A stretch of DNA of 64,000 nucleotides from Kitasatospora sp. MMS16-BH015 (lineage in GTDB: Bacteria > Actinomycetota > Actinomycetes > Streptomycetales > Streptomycetaceae), in assembly GCF_002943525.1 (NCBI RefSeq), contig NZ_CP025394.1, forward strand, positions 7,641,001 to 7,705,000, written 5' to 3'. The position numbers and the translations under genes are program-made. The notes below the pieces were generated by a model. It was given only the letters and a program-made list of their open reading frames with translations. It searched no databases and was not told the DNA's origin. Shown piece after piece: positions 17,636-26,464 of this stretch (positions are counted from its first letter, which is position 1; the number at the start of each line of letters is the position of its first letter).

Positions 17636-17998
17636 GGGGACCTTCTGCCGCATGCGGGACATCCCGAAGTGCCGTCTGTACGAGGTTCCACCGTCCTGGG
17701 TGACGTCAGATCATCAGTGAGGGGGCGCGTGAATCCTGACGCGAACCGCCCAGTCGACGCGACTGGGGCGGACCTCAAGTCGCTGCTGCACTCCCTCTCG
17801 CTCGATACCGGATCGGCCCGATGGACCTGGGCCGGGACGACTACGACCCGGTGGAGTACCACGCGTTCATGGAGGCGTTGGAGCGGGACGGCGTATCCCT
17901 GCCGATAGCGTTCCTCCGGCTGATGGACCACGACGGGCAGCACTGACTGCCGGTGATCAACCCAGCCCCGCCCGCGCGATCCGGGAGCCGGCGGAGCG
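17636..17998. other. Mainly non-coding gap with one small open frame
   Basis: This 360-base stretch separates the truncated regulator gene from the convergent-facing DUF4190 gene. Its only coding-like content is the short frame at 17821-17946. No strong promoter or terminator was identified. Confidence 0.4.
17821..17946 (+). CDS. Possible small protein (41 residues)
   Basis: An ATG-started frame beginning MDLGRDDYDPVEYHAF and ending RLMDHDGQH. Codon third positions are almost all G or C and the composition is acidic and protein-like. No ribosome-binding site is obvious ahead of the ATG, so it may be the tail of a decayed gene. Not recognised. Confidence 0.35.
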   Translation: MDLGRDDYDPVEYHAFMEALERDGVSLPIAFLRLMDHDGQH

Positions 17999-18769
17999 TC
18001 AGAACGTGTAGGTGAAGTGGGCCTTGGAGAGGATGCCGGGAGCGACGTCGAGGTTGACGTAGCTTGGGGCGGTCTCGCTGGAGAAGCCGAAGGTCATCGT
18101 GGTGCTCTGGCCCGGGGCCAGGGTGCCGCCGGCGAAGTCGCCGATGCCGCGGCCGCTGTCGATGATGCTGCGGGTGGCGCCGCCATCGGAGACGGCCGTG
18201 GCGGTGGCCAGGCCGAGGTCCACGTTCTTGCCGCCCTTGTTGGTGAAGACGACCTTGACCTGGTAGTTGTGCGCGCCGGTGCCGATGCCCTCGTACTCGC
18301 CGGGGGTGTAGGCGACGGGCGCGGCCGGGGCGATCTCCAGGCCGTTGCCCAGCTTCACGGCGTCCGTGCCCAGCACGGCGGTCTGCCCGCCCGGGGTGGC
18401 GGCGGCCGTCCCGGCGACCTTGCTGCCGGTGTCGGTGGAGAGGCTCTTCACGGCCTTGTCGACCCCCAGGAAGACCGTGCAGATCACCACGACGGTCAGG
18501 ACCAGCCCGAGCACCCCGGTGAGGATCCCGCCGATCGCGGCTCTGCGGCCCACGCCGAGCCTGCGGGCCTTGCCGAGGCCGACGAAGCCGCAGACCACCG
18601 CCGGGATGGCGACCAGCCCGGAGACCAGGTTGAGCCCGGGCACGATCCCGCCGACCAGGGCGATCACGCCGCAGACCAGCGCGGCCGTGGCCGCGCCGTT
18701 GGTGGGGCGGGGCTGCGCCGGCTCGGGCAGCACGGAGGGCGGGGGCGGGGTCAGGTGGGTCTGGGGCAC
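17999..18769 (-). CDS. DUF4190-type membrane protein with extracellular DUF4352-like domain
   Basis: A 256-residue protein. A proline-rich N-terminus of about 25 residues precedes two membrane segments (ALVCGVIALVGGIVPGLNLV and IGGILTGVLGLVLTVVVICT) with the conserved LGKARRLGVGRRAAIGG loop of DUF4190. A C-terminal beta-rich domain of about 130 residues (YQVKVVFTNKGGKNVDLGLA ... LAPGQSTTMTFGF) faces outside. I chose the GTG at 18769 because GGAAGGA lies at the right distance; in-frame starts at 18802 and 18859 lack such a site. Role unknown. Confidence 0.8.
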   Translation of the reverse strand: MPQTHLTPPPPSVLPEPAQPRPTNGAATAALVCGVIALVGGIVPGLNLVSGLVAIPAVVCGFVGLGKARRLGVGRRAAIGGILTGVLGLVLTVVVICTVFLGVDKAVKSLSTDTGSKVAGTAAATPGGQTAVLGTDAVKLGNGLEIAPAAPVAYTPGEYEGIGTGAHNYQVKVVFTNKGGKNVDLGLATATAVSDGGATRSIIDSGRGIGDFAGGTLAPGQSTTMTFGFSSETAPSYVNLDVAPGILSKAHFTYTF

Positions 18770-19099
18770 GACGGAGTTCCTTCCGGCAGGGGCGGGGGCC
18801 ATGGGGCGGGAGCCACCAGGGCAGGTGGAGGCAGTGCCCCCGAGGTCGTCAGGGGGCACGGCAGGTCAGTCAGGAGTACAGGGCCCGTACAGGCGCAAGG
18901 GCCGCCGCAGCGGCCCTTAGTAACTCCATACAATCAGCCGCCGCGAGGCGCGGGCCGCCGCACAGGTCCCGAGTTGCCGGGTCGAAGGTCCCATCCGGCC
19001 GGGATGCGCCGCGTAGCGGCGGGCAGCACGATGAGCGGAGGAACGATCACCCCCGGGCGCCCGGGGCACGGCGGCGGCACCGCGGACGGGAGGCGGCCG
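18770..19099. other. Divergent intergenic region with a hairpin and a near-palindrome
   Basis: Separates the DUF4190 gene (minus) and the SpoIIE phosphatase (plus). It holds a near-perfect palindrome at 18876-18890 (GTAC arms around AGGGCCC) and the hairpin at 18897-18918. In-frame start codons for the phosphatase exist at 19004 and 19031, so part could be translated if the start at 19100 is wrong. Confidence 0.5.
18897..18918 (+). terminator. Hairpin AAGGGCCGC / GCGGCCCTT followed by TTAGTAA
   Basis: Nine-base perfect stem with a CGCA loop. On the plus strand it is followed by a short T/A-rich tail, like an intrinsic terminator. No plus-strand gene ends before it, so it may be a leader attenuator ahead of the phosphatase or end an unannotated transcript. 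Confidence 0.4.
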
Positions 19100-20794
19100 A
19101 TGGGCGGCGGCGACAGCCACTGGCCGGAGCTCACCGGGCCGCTGCGGCAGATCCTGGAGGGCACCGCAGCCGGGGTCGGCGTGCTCGACACCGAGCTGCG
19201 GTACCGGTACGTCAACCCGGCGCTGGCCCGGATGAACGGGGTGCCCGCCGCCGAGCACCTCGGCCGCACCATCGCCGAGGTGGTGCCCGGCATCGACGCC
19301 CGCGAGGACGTGCTGCGGGCCGTGCTGGCCGACGGCGAGCCGAGGGAGACCACCTCCAGCGGCCACACCCGCGCGCTCTCCACGCTGCGCCGCCGGTACT
19401 GGCACGGCGCCTACCACCGGCTCACCGAAGGCGGCCGCACCACCGGCCTGGTCGGCATCGTGCTGGAGGTCACCGCCTCCCGCGAGCAGCAGCACGAGCT
19501 GGAGCAGGCCCGCAACCGGCTCACCCTGCTCGACGCCGCCGCCACCCGGATCGGCACCACCCTCCACATGGACACCACCTGCGGCGAACTCGCCGACTAC
19601 CTGGTGCCCACCCTGGCCGAGATCGCCACCGTGGAGGTGCTGCCCTTCCAGGACGCCCCGGAGGCCCGGCCCGCCACCAAGGGCCACCTGCGGCTGCGCC
19701 GGGCGGCGATGGCCGCCCTGGCCGAGCTGCGCGAGGAGGTGGGCGCCTTCGGCACCCCGGGGGAGTACGTGGACTACCAGCCCGGCTCGGCCGTGCCGCG
19801 CTGCCTGGCCACCGGGCGGCCGGTGATCTCCAACGTGCCGGACGACGAGACGCTGCGCCGGGCCGCCCCCAACGCCGGGCGGGTGCCCGGGTACCGGGCG
19901 CTCGGCATCCACTCCGCGCTGGTGGTGCCGCTGGCCGCCCGGGGCCACCAGATCGGCACCGTCACGCTGACCAGGGTGGCCGGCTCGCCCGCCTTCACCG
20001 GGGACGACGCCACCGCCGCCCAGGATCTGGTGCGCCGGGCCGCGATCAGCCTGGACAACGCCCGCCGCTACACCCGCGAGCACTCCATCGCCCTCGACCT
20101 GCAGCGCGCCCTGCTGGCCGACCCGGGCGAGCCCCACCCCGACCTGGACGTGGCCTTCCGCTACCGCCCGGCCGGCACCAGCGCCCTGGTCGGCGGCGAC
20201 TGGTACGAGACCGCCGCGCTGCCCGACGGCCGCACCCTGCTGGCGATCGGCGACGTGATGGGCCACAGCCTGGAGGCCGCCGTCGAGATGAGCCACTACC
20301 AGGCGATGCTGCGGGTGCTGGCCGGGATGCAGCTGCCGCCCGAGCAGATCCTGGAGCAGATGGACACCCTGCTCGGCCGGGCCAAGGCCGCCCGCCCGGC
20401 CACCTGCCTGGTGGTCACCGCCGACCCGGCCGGCGGCAGCTGCCGGTACGCCAGCGCCGGTCACCTGCCCCCGGCCGTGGTCCACCCCGACGGGCGCACC
20501 GCCCTGCTCCCGGTCAACCCCGGCCCGCCGCTGGGCACCGGCCTCGGCGGCTACCGCTCGGCCACGGCCGAGCTGCCCGCCCACCACACCCTGCTGCTCT
20601 ACACCGACGGCCTGGTCGAGCGCCGGGGCGAGGACATCGACGACTCGCTGCGCCGCCTCACCCGCCTCAGACTGCCCCCGCACGCCCCGGCCGACCAGCT
20701 GCTCGACGCCGTGCTCGCGCTGGCCCCCGCCCCGGCCGAGGACGACATCGCGCTGCTGGCCGCCACCGCCCTGCCGTACGGCTCGACGGTGTGA
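19100..20794 (+). CDS. PAS-GAF-SpoIIE protein phosphatase
   Basis: A 564-residue cytoplasmic signalling protein. PAS domain at about residues 10-125 (VGVLDTELRYRYVNPALARM), GAF domain about 140-320, and PP2C-type SpoIIE phosphatase about 340-560. The phosphatase shows the metal-binding aspartates in GGDWYE and IGDVMGH, then SAGHLPP and LLYTDGLVERR. Such proteins dephosphorylate anti-anti-sigma factors in response to small ligands or redox cues. The ATG at 19100 was chosen because GGGAGG lies six bases upstream. The esterase gene starts three bases after its stop. Confidence 0.88.
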   Translation: MGGGDSHWPELTGPLRQILEGTAAGVGVLDTELRYRYVNPALARMNGVPAAEHLGRTIAEVVPGIDAREDVLRAVLADGEPRETTSSGHTRALSTLRRRYWHGAYHRLTEGGRTTGLVGIVLEVTASREQQHELEQARNRLTLLDAAATRIGTTLHMDTTCGELADYLVPTLAEIATVEVLPFQDAPEARPATKGHLRLRRAAMAALAELREEVGAFGTPGEYVDYQPGSAVPRCLATGRPVISNVPDDETLRRAAPNAGRVPGYRALGIHSALVVPLAARGHQIGTVTLTRVAGSPAFTGDDATAAQDLVRRAAISLDNARRYTREHSIALDLQRALLADPGEPHPDLDVAFRYRPAGTSALVGGDWYETAALPDGRTLLAIGDVMGHSLEAAVEMSHYQAMLRVLAGMQLPPEQILEQMDTLLGRAKAARPATCLVVTADPAGGSCRYASAGHLPPAVVHPDGRTALLPVNPGPPLGTGLGGYRSATAELPAHHTLLLYTDGLVERRGEDIDDSLRRLTRLRLPPHAPADQLLDAVLALAPAPAEDDIALLAATALPYGSTV

Positions 20795-20797
20795 CCC

Positions 20798-21934
20798 ATG
20801 GGCCTGACCAGCCACAAGGTGCTCCTGCTGGCCGCGCTGATCACGGTGGCGCTGGTGGCCGGCACGCTCTGGATCTGGCCGCGGCTGGCCGTGCGCAGCT
20901 GGCCCGCGCTGTTCGCGCGCCTGGCCACCGTGCTGCTCACCCAGCTGGCGCTGGTCTGCACGCTCGGGCTCCTGGCCAACGACTACTTCGCCTTCTACAG
21001 CTCCTGGGGCGATCTGCTGGGCACCGACCACGGCGGCCGGGTCACCCTGACCACCACCGCCGGGGGAGGGCCGGGCCCGGCCGCCGGGGTGGTGCCGCTG
21101 CCAGCCGACGAGGTGCACGGGCCCGGCGCGCCCGGGCAGGCCCCCGACCAGGTGGGGCGGCTCGACCACGTCCGGCTGCCCGGCGCGGTCAGCGGGCTCA
21201 GCACCGACGGGTACGTCTACCTGCCGCCGCAGTACTTCCAGGGTGCCTACGCGCACAAGGCCTTCCCGGCGCTGGTGGTGCTCACCGGCTTCCCCGGGGA
21301 CGCCAAGAACCTGGTCACCAAGCTCGACTACCCCGCCAGCCTGCTGCGCCTGCTGCGGGCGGGCGGCGTCACCCCGGTGGTGCTGGTGCTGCTGCGGCCC
21401 TCCCCCTCGATGCCCCGGGACAGCGAGTGCGAGGACGTGCCGGGCGGCCCGCAGGCGCTGACCTACTTCACCACCGACGTGCCGGCCGCCGTCCGGGCCT
21501 CCTACCGGGTGCTCGGCGGGGCGCACGCCTGGGCGGCGATGGGGGATTCGACCGGGGGCTACTGCGCGCTGAAGTTCGCGCTGACCAGGCCCGAGGTGTA
21601 CGCCTCGGCGGTCTCGCTCTCCGGCTACTTCCGGGCGGCCGAGGACGTGACCACCGGCGACCTGTTCGCCGGCAGCCCGCAGCGCCGGCAGGACGCCGAC
21701 CTCACCTGGCGGCTCACCCACCTCCCGCAGCCCGCCGTCTCGCTGCTGCTCGCCGACAGCCGGCAGGACGGCAGCACGTACGCCGACAGCACGGCCTTCG
21801 CCGGCCTGGCCCGGCCGCCGCTCACCGTGGACCGGGCGAGCGTGCCGACCGGCGGGCACAACTTCACCACCTGGACGCAGCTGATCCCGCCCGCCCTCCA
21901 GTGGCTCTCACCCCGGCTGACCCCGCCGGGCTGA
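20798..21934 (+). CDS. Membrane-anchored esterase (alpha/beta hydrolase)
   Basis: A 378-residue protein. Two N-terminal hydrophobic segments (LLLAALITVALVAGTLWIWP and ATVLLTQLALVCTLGLLAND) are followed by an extracellular alpha/beta hydrolase of the esterase-D / antigen-85 type. The nucleophile elbow is GDSTGGY, FPALVVLTGFPGD forms the oxyanion region, and HNFTTW near the end carries the catalytic His. It could act on trehalose mycolate-like or polyester substrates, but the substrate is not inferable. Probably co-transcribed with the phosphatase. Confidence 0.82.
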   Translation: MGLTSHKVLLLAALITVALVAGTLWIWPRLAVRSWPALFARLATVLLTQLALVCTLGLLANDYFAFYSSWGDLLGTDHGGRVTLTTTAGGGPGPAAGVVPLPADEVHGPGAPGQAPDQVGRLDHVRLPGAVSGLSTDGYVYLPPQYFQGAYAHKAFPALVVLTGFPGDAKNLVTKLDYPASLLRLLRAGGVTPVVLVLLRPSPSMPRDSECEDVPGGPQALTYFTTDVPAAVRASYRVLGGAHAWAAMGDSTGGYCALKFALTRPEVYASAVSLSGYFRAAEDVTTGDLFAGSPQRRQDADLTWRLTHLPQPAVSLLLADSRQDGSTYADSTAFAGLARPPLTVDRASVPTGGHNFTTWTQLIPPALQWLSPRLTPPG

Positions 21935-21946
21935 ACCAGGTGGCCC

Positions 21947-22495
21947 TCACAGGCCCCGGGCGCCGTCGATCCGCTCGCGGAGCAGGTCGGCATGGCCGTT
22001 GTGCCGGGCGTACTCCTCGATCAGGTGCACCAGCACCCAGCGGAGCGAGACCACGCCGCGCCAGGAGTCCACCCCCTCGAGGTCCAGATCGGGCGCACCG
22101 GCGGTGAACTCCTCGGCGAAGGCGACCTCGGCTCGCCAGGCGGCCCAGGCCGCCTCGATCACGGCCGGGTCGGCCACCGCGCCGTCGAAGTCGGCATCGG
22201 GGCACTCGGGCGTGCCGTGGAGCGGGGCCAGGTCACCGCGGCCGGCCAGCACCCGGCGGAACCAGCGGTGCTCGACCTCGGCGAGGTGGCGGACCAGGCC
22301 GAGCAGCGAGAGCGTGGAGGGCGGCACCGAGCGCAGCGCCAACTCACCCGTCAGACCGGCGCACTTGAGCTCCAGGGTGGCCCGCTGCGCCGCCAGCAGG
22401 TCGGTGAGCAGGGTGCGCTCGTCGGCGTTGGCGGGCGTGCGGAAGCGGGTGTCCGCCTCCTCGGGGACGGACAGTCCTGCTCTGCGCTCGGCCAC
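21947..22495 (-). CDS. DinB-family (DUF664) protein
   Basis: A 182-residue four-helix-bundle protein. Metal-binding histidines typical of DinB proteins are visible in RHLAEVEHRWF and in HLIEEYARHNGHADLLRE. Members include mycothiol- and bacillithiol-dependent enzymes, so a thiol-transferase role is possible. It lies 12 bases from the convergent esterase stop and 9 bases downstream of argS on the same strand. Confidence 0.85.
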   Translation of the reverse strand: MAERRAGLSVPEEADTRFRTPANADERTLLTDLLAAQRATLELKCAGLTGELALRSVPPSTLSLLGLVRHLAEVEHRWFRRVLAGRGDLAPLHGTPECPDADFDGAVADPAVIEAAWAAWRAEVAFAEEFTAGAPDLDLEGVDSWRGVVSLRWVLVHLIEEYARHNGHADLLRERIDGARGL

Positions 22496-22504
22496 GGGTG
22501 TGCC

Positions 22505-24232
22505 TCACATCCGGTCGGGGCTCTCGATGCCGAGCAGGTCGAGCCCGTGGGCCAGGGTACGGGCCGTCAGGTCGCAGAGCGCGAGCCGGCTCTCCCGGAC
22601 GGGGCTCTCGGAGCGCAGCACCGGGCAGTGCTCGAAGAAGGTGGTGAAGGCGCCGGCCAGGCCGAACAGGTAGGCGGCCAGCCGGTGGAACTCCAGCGAC
22701 TCCCCGACGGACTCCACCACCGCGCCGTAGCCGAGGAGTTCGAGCGCGAGCGCCCGCTCGGCCGGCTCGGTGAGCACGAAGGCCGCCGCCCCGGACCGGT
22801 CGGGCTGCTGCCCGGCCCGCCGGAAGATCGAGCAGATCCGGGCCCGGGCGTACTGCAGGTACGGCGCGGTGTTGCCCTCGAAGGAGAGCATCCGGTCGAA
22901 GTCGAAGACGTAGTCCTTCTGCCGGTCGATCGACAGGTCGGCGTACTTGACCGCGCCGATGCCCACCGCCCGTGCCACGGCGGCCCGTTCGGCCTCGTCG
23001 AGCTCCGGGTTCTTCTCGGCGATCACGGCGGAGGCCCGGGTGACGGCCTCGGTGAGCAGGTCGACCAGCTTGACCGAGACGCCGGCCCGGGTGCGGAGCA
23101 TCCGGCCGTCCGGCCCGAGCACCGAGCCGAAGCCGATGTGCTCGGCCCGCGCGGGGGCGGCAAGCCAGCCGGCCTCCGCCGCCGTCTCCCGCACCATCTG
23201 CAGGTGCTGCCGCTGCGGCAGCCCGACCACGTAGAGCACCCGGTCGGCGCCGAGGTCGGCGAGCCGGTACCGGATGGTGGCCAGGTCGGTGGCGCCGTAG
23301 CCGAAGCCGCCGTCGCTCTTGCGGACGATCAGCGGCAGCGGCTCGCCGTCCCGGCCCCGGTGCTCACCGGGGAAGACGCAGCTCGCGCCCGCGCTCTCCC
23401 GGAGCAGCCCGAGCCCGGACAACTCCTCGACCACCGAGGGGAGTACCTCGTTGTAGGCGCTCTCGCCCCGGAAGTCCCCGGGGGTGAGCCGGACGCCCAG
23501 CAGGCCGTAGACGGCCAGGAAGTAGGTCTGCGATTCGGCCACCAGCTGACGCCAGAGCCGCAGCGTCACGTCGTCGCCGCCCTGGAGCAGCACCACCCGC
23601 CGCCGGGACCGCTCCCGGTACTCCTCGGAGGCGTCGAACTTGGCCCGCGCGGCCTGGTAGAAGCCGCTCAGGTCGCCCACCGAGAGCTCGTGCGCGGCCT
23701 CGGCCTCGCCGATGTCCAGCAGGTGCTCGACCAGCATGCCGAAGGGGGTGCCCCATTCGCCGAGGTGGTTCTGCCGGATCACCTCGTGGCCCCGGGCCTC
23801 CAGCACCCGGACGGCGGCGTCGCCGATGATGGTCGACCGCAGGTGGCCGACGTGCATCTCCTTGGCCGCGTTGGGCCCCGAGTAGTCGACCACCACCCGC
23901 TCGGGCTCGGCCGCCGTCGGCACGCCCAGCCGCTCGTCCGCGGCCCGGGCCGCGAGCAGCCCGGCCAGCGCCGCGTCCGAGAGCGTCAGGTTGACGAAGC
24001 CGGGCCCGGAGATCTCCACCGCCGAGCAGAGGTCGGCCAGTTCGGCCTTGGCGACCACCTCGGCGGCCAGCGCCCGGGGGTTGGTGCCGAGCCGCTTGGC
24101 GGTGGGCAGGGCGGCGTCCGACTGGAAGTGGGCGTGCTGGGAGCGGCGGACGAGCGGATCCACCGTCTCGCCCGTCACCGTCTCGTACGCCGTCTGCAGC
24201 CGCTCGCGCAGCAGCTCTTCCAAGTTCGTCAT
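22505..24232 (-). CDS. argS: Arginyl-tRNA synthetase
   Basis: A 575-residue class-I synthetase charging tRNA-Arg with arginine. The N-terminal Add-1 domain (about 1-110) is followed by the HIGH-type motif HVGH at residues 127-130 within NAAKEMHVGHLRST. KMSKS is replaced by RMLRTRAG, as is usual for ArgRS. The DALR anticodon-binding domain is C-terminal, with YLQYARARICSIFRRAG at its start. The ATG is at 24232. The upstream frame is non-coding. It stands apart from the lysine/threonine genes that often accompany argS in streptomycetes, so it could be a second copy; this cannot be decided here. Confidence 0.93.
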   Translation of the reverse strand: MTNLEELLRERLQTAYETVTGETVDPLVRRSQHAHFQSDAALPTAKRLGTNPRALAAEVVAKAELADLCSAVEISGPGFVNLTLSDAALAGLLAARAADERLGVPTAAEPERVVVDYSGPNAAKEMHVGHLRSTIIGDAAVRVLEARGHEVIRQNHLGEWGTPFGMLVEHLLDIGEAEAAHELSVGDLSGFYQAARAKFDASEEYRERSRRRVVLLQGGDDVTLRLWRQLVAESQTYFLAVYGLLGVRLTPGDFRGESAYNEVLPSVVEELSGLGLLRESAGASCVFPGEHRGRDGEPLPLIVRKSDGGFGYGATDLATIRYRLADLGADRVLYVVGLPQRQHLQMVRETAAEAGWLAAPARAEHIGFGSVLGPDGRMLRTRAGVSVKLVDLLTEAVTRASAVIAEKNPELDEAERAAVARAVGIGAVKYADLSIDRQKDYVFDFDRMLSFEGNTAPYLQYARARICSIFRRAGQQPDRSGAAAFVLTEPAERALALELLGYGAVVESVGESLEFHRLAAYLFGLAGAFTTFFEHCPVLRSESPVRESRLALCDLTARTLAHGLDLLGIESPDRM

Positions 24233-24375
24233 GGGCGCGAAGGTAGCGGAGCCGCCGGGCCGCCGTCCACGGCTTTTCCGCAGGTGGGCGGCGGTCGGCC
24301 GGCGGTCGGCGGACGGGGCCCGGGCCCGCTGCCGGTGGCCTGCCGGGCTGCGCCGGCGCAGGGGCCGCCCGGCCG

Positions 24376-25242
24376 TCAGTCGGAGTCGGCCAGCACGGCT
24401 TCGGCGGTGCGTAGCGCGTCGTCCAGGGCGGCCCGGTCGGCCTTCAGGGCGGCGGACTCGCGCTGTTCGGCGGGGAGTTGGAGGCGGGCTTCGGCGTCGA
24501 ACCAGATCTTGGCGACCTGGGTGCGAACTCGGCAGGCGATGTCGGCGACGGCCGTCTTGCGTTCTGCGGTGGAGACGCCGGAGCTGTCCCAACCGGCGTT
24601 CGCGTCCATCGGCTCGCGGTAGTGGTAGCCCTGCTCCGCCATGCAGGCCGACCAGCGGCCGAAGGCCTCGACCACGGCGGGCTCGCGCTTGGCCTGCCCC
24701 CAGGCCTCGCCGGCCAGGGTGTCGGCCAGCTTGCCGTGCTCGCCGGCGCCGAGCTGCGCCCGGCTCTTGATCGCGCAGGAGTCGACGGTGGCCGGCTGGG
24801 TGCGCATGGTGTCGGCGAGGGCGGCGTCGTAGGCGGCCTGTTCGTCCGCGTCCGGGTGGTAGCCGCGTCGCTCGGCCAGGGCGGCGTCGTGGATGCCGTA
24901 CCGCCAGTCGGTGTAGGTCTTGCCACCGAGCTTGGGCAGGGGCGCCGGCGCCTCCCAGTCGGCCAGGCCGCCCTCCCGCACGCAGCGCTGGGTCAGCACG
25001 GTGGCGGCCTTGGCCAGCTTGGCCTCCTCGGCCGGGCTGAGGCGGTACGCCTCCAGCGGGAGCCGCCAGGTGGCCGGGTCGGCCGGGTCAACGGGGGGCT
25101 CGCTGGCGGAGGGGCTCACCGAAGCGGCGGCGGCCGGGGCCTCGGGGCTGGCCTGGTCGGTGCCCGGGCCGGTGCAGGCGGCGAGGGCGCAGGCAGCGGC
25201 GGCCAGGGTGAGCAGGGGCCGGAGTGCCGTCATGGCAGGCAC
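24376..25242 (-). CDS. Lipoprotein of unknown function
   Basis: A 288-residue predicted lipoprotein: signal peptide LRPLLTLAAAACALAAC with lipobox LAAC, then an Ala/Ser/Pro linker, then a helical domain. That domain has paired cysteines (LTQRCVREGG, VDSCAIKSRA, WSACMAEQGY, IACRVRTQV). The C-terminal half repeats the Trp-x-x-Cys-Met style seen in other actinomycete lipoproteins. The start could be 25242 (GTG) or 25233 (ATG). No named family recognised. Confidence 0.8.
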   Translation of the reverse strand: MPAMTALRPLLTLAAAACALAACTGPGTDQASPEAPAAAASVSPSASEPPVDPADPATWRLPLEAYRLSPAEEAKLAKAATVLTQRCVREGGLADWEAPAPLPKLGGKTYTDWRYGIHDAALAERRGYHPDADEQAAYDAALADTMRTQPATVDSCAIKSRAQLGAGEHGKLADTLAGEAWGQAKREPAVVEAFGRWSACMAEQGYHYREPMDANAGWDSSGVSTAERKTAVADIACRVRTQVAKIWFDAEARLQLPAEQRESAALKADRAALDDALRTAEAVLADSD

Positions 25243-25390
25243 CGTTCTCTTGGGAAAGGTAAAGGGTCGGTCATGGCATTAGAGCAGCCGGGGATCGGGA
25301 CGAATCGGACAGTCCGGCTCAGTGGCCCTTAACGTTTCCGCATCCTTCGTGTGCACAGCGACTTCGCCCCCGTCGTCCGGCGGGGATTGC

Positions 25391-25420
25391 TTGACAGTCT
25401 CAACTATGTAGGTCTACGGT
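25391..25420 (+). promoter_or_regulatory. Promoter of the quinone oxidoreductase gene
   Basis: An exact TTGACA (25391-25396) with TACGGT 18 bases downstream (25415-25420), 44 bases before the start codon. The spacer is AT-rich (CTCAACTATGTAGG), which stands out in this region and may include an operator. Confidence 0.55.
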
Positions 25421-25463
25421 CGGAGCAGTTACTTCAGCAAGTCAATGATTCAGGAGTACCACC

Positions 25464-26390
25464 ATGAAGGCCATCACCTACCGCAGCTACGGCGGCCCCG
25501 AGGTCCTGGAGTACGTCGACGCCCCGATGCCGAAGCTCGGGCCCGACTCGGTGCTGGTCAAGGTCCGCGCCGCCTCGGTCAACCCGGTGGACTGGAAGAT
25601 CCAGGCGGGCTACCTGGACGGGGTGCTGGACGCGGTCTTCCCGGTCGTCCCGGGCTGGGACGTGGCCGGGGTGGTCGAGCAGGTCGGCGTCGGCGTGACC
25701 GAGTACGCGGTGGGCGACGAGGTGATCGGGTACGTGCGGGAGGACATGGTCGGCCGAGGCACCTTCGCCGAGTACGTCGCTGCGCCGGTCCGCACCCTCG
25801 CCCGCAAGCCGGCCGCGCTGAGCTTCGAGCAGGCGGCGGGCCTGCCGCTGGCCGGGCTCACCGCCTACCAGGCGCTGGTCGGGGCGCTCGCCGTCAAGCC
25901 GGGGGAGACGGTGCTGATCCACGCGGCGGCCGGCGGGGTCGGTTCGCTGGCCGTGCAGGTGGCGGTGAGCCTCGGCGCGCGGGTGATCGGCACCGCGAGC
26001 GAGCGCAACCACGACTACCTGCGCGGGCTCGGCGCCGAGCCGGTGGCCTACGGCGAGGGCCTGGCCGAGCGGGTCCGCGTGCTGGCCCCGGCCGGGGTGG
26101 ACGCCGTGCTCGACCTGGTCGGCGGCGAGGCGCTCCAGCTCTCCCCGGCCCTGCTCGCCGAGGGCGGCCGCCTGGCCTCGATCGCCGACGGGGCCGTGCT
26201 GGCCCTCGGCGGCCGGTACGTCTTCGTCCGCCCCGACACCGCCGACCTGACGGCCCTGGCCGAGCTGGCCGACACCGGCCGCCTCCAGGTGGAGGTGGCC
26301 GCCACCTTCCCGCTCGCCGAGGCCGCCGACGCCCAGCGGCTGAACGCCGAGGGCCACACCCGCGGCAAGATCGTGGTCACCGTGGCCTGA
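25464..26390 (+). CDS. NADP-dependent quinone oxidoreductase (MDR family)
   Basis: A 308-residue zinc-independent medium-chain reductase. GroES-like N-terminal domain (MKAITYRSYGGPEVLEY; ASVNPVDWKIQAG) is followed by a Rossmann domain with the nucleotide-binding segment HAAAGGVGSLAVQVA. It probably reduces quinones or enones with NADPH. The gene has its own consensus-like promoter and is monocistronic, ending at a strong hairpin. Confidence 0.88.
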   Translation: MKAITYRSYGGPEVLEYVDAPMPKLGPDSVLVKVRAASVNPVDWKIQAGYLDGVLDAVFPVVPGWDVAGVVEQVGVGVTEYAVGDEVIGYVREDMVGRGTFAEYVAAPVRTLARKPAALSFEQAAGLPLAGLTAYQALVGALAVKPGETVLIHAAAGGVGSLAVQVAVSLGARVIGTASERNHDYLRGLGAEPVAYGEGLAERVRVLAPAGVDAVLDLVGGEALQLSPALLAEGGRLASIADGAVLALGGRYVFVRPDTADLTALAELADTGRLQVEVAATFPLAEAADAQRLNAEGHTRGKIVVTVA

Positions 26391-26425
26391 CGGCCGGTAG
26401 GGACACGGCCACCGGAGGTCGGACC

Positions 26426-26457
26426 GGGTCCGCCGCCCTCTCGAGGGCGGCGGACCC
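26426..26457. terminator. Bidirectional terminator between convergent genes
   Basis: A perfect 15-base stem (26426-26440 with 26443-26457) lies between the stops of the oxidoreductase (plus) and the S41 peptidase (minus). It can serve both strands. Confidence 0.8.
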
Positions 26458-26464
26458 ACAGGGG

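Noticed and set aside
18917..21859. A 980-codon minus-strand frame opposite the SpoIIE phosphatase and esterase
   Set aside because: Low-complexity translation; both plus-strand genes have full family motifs.
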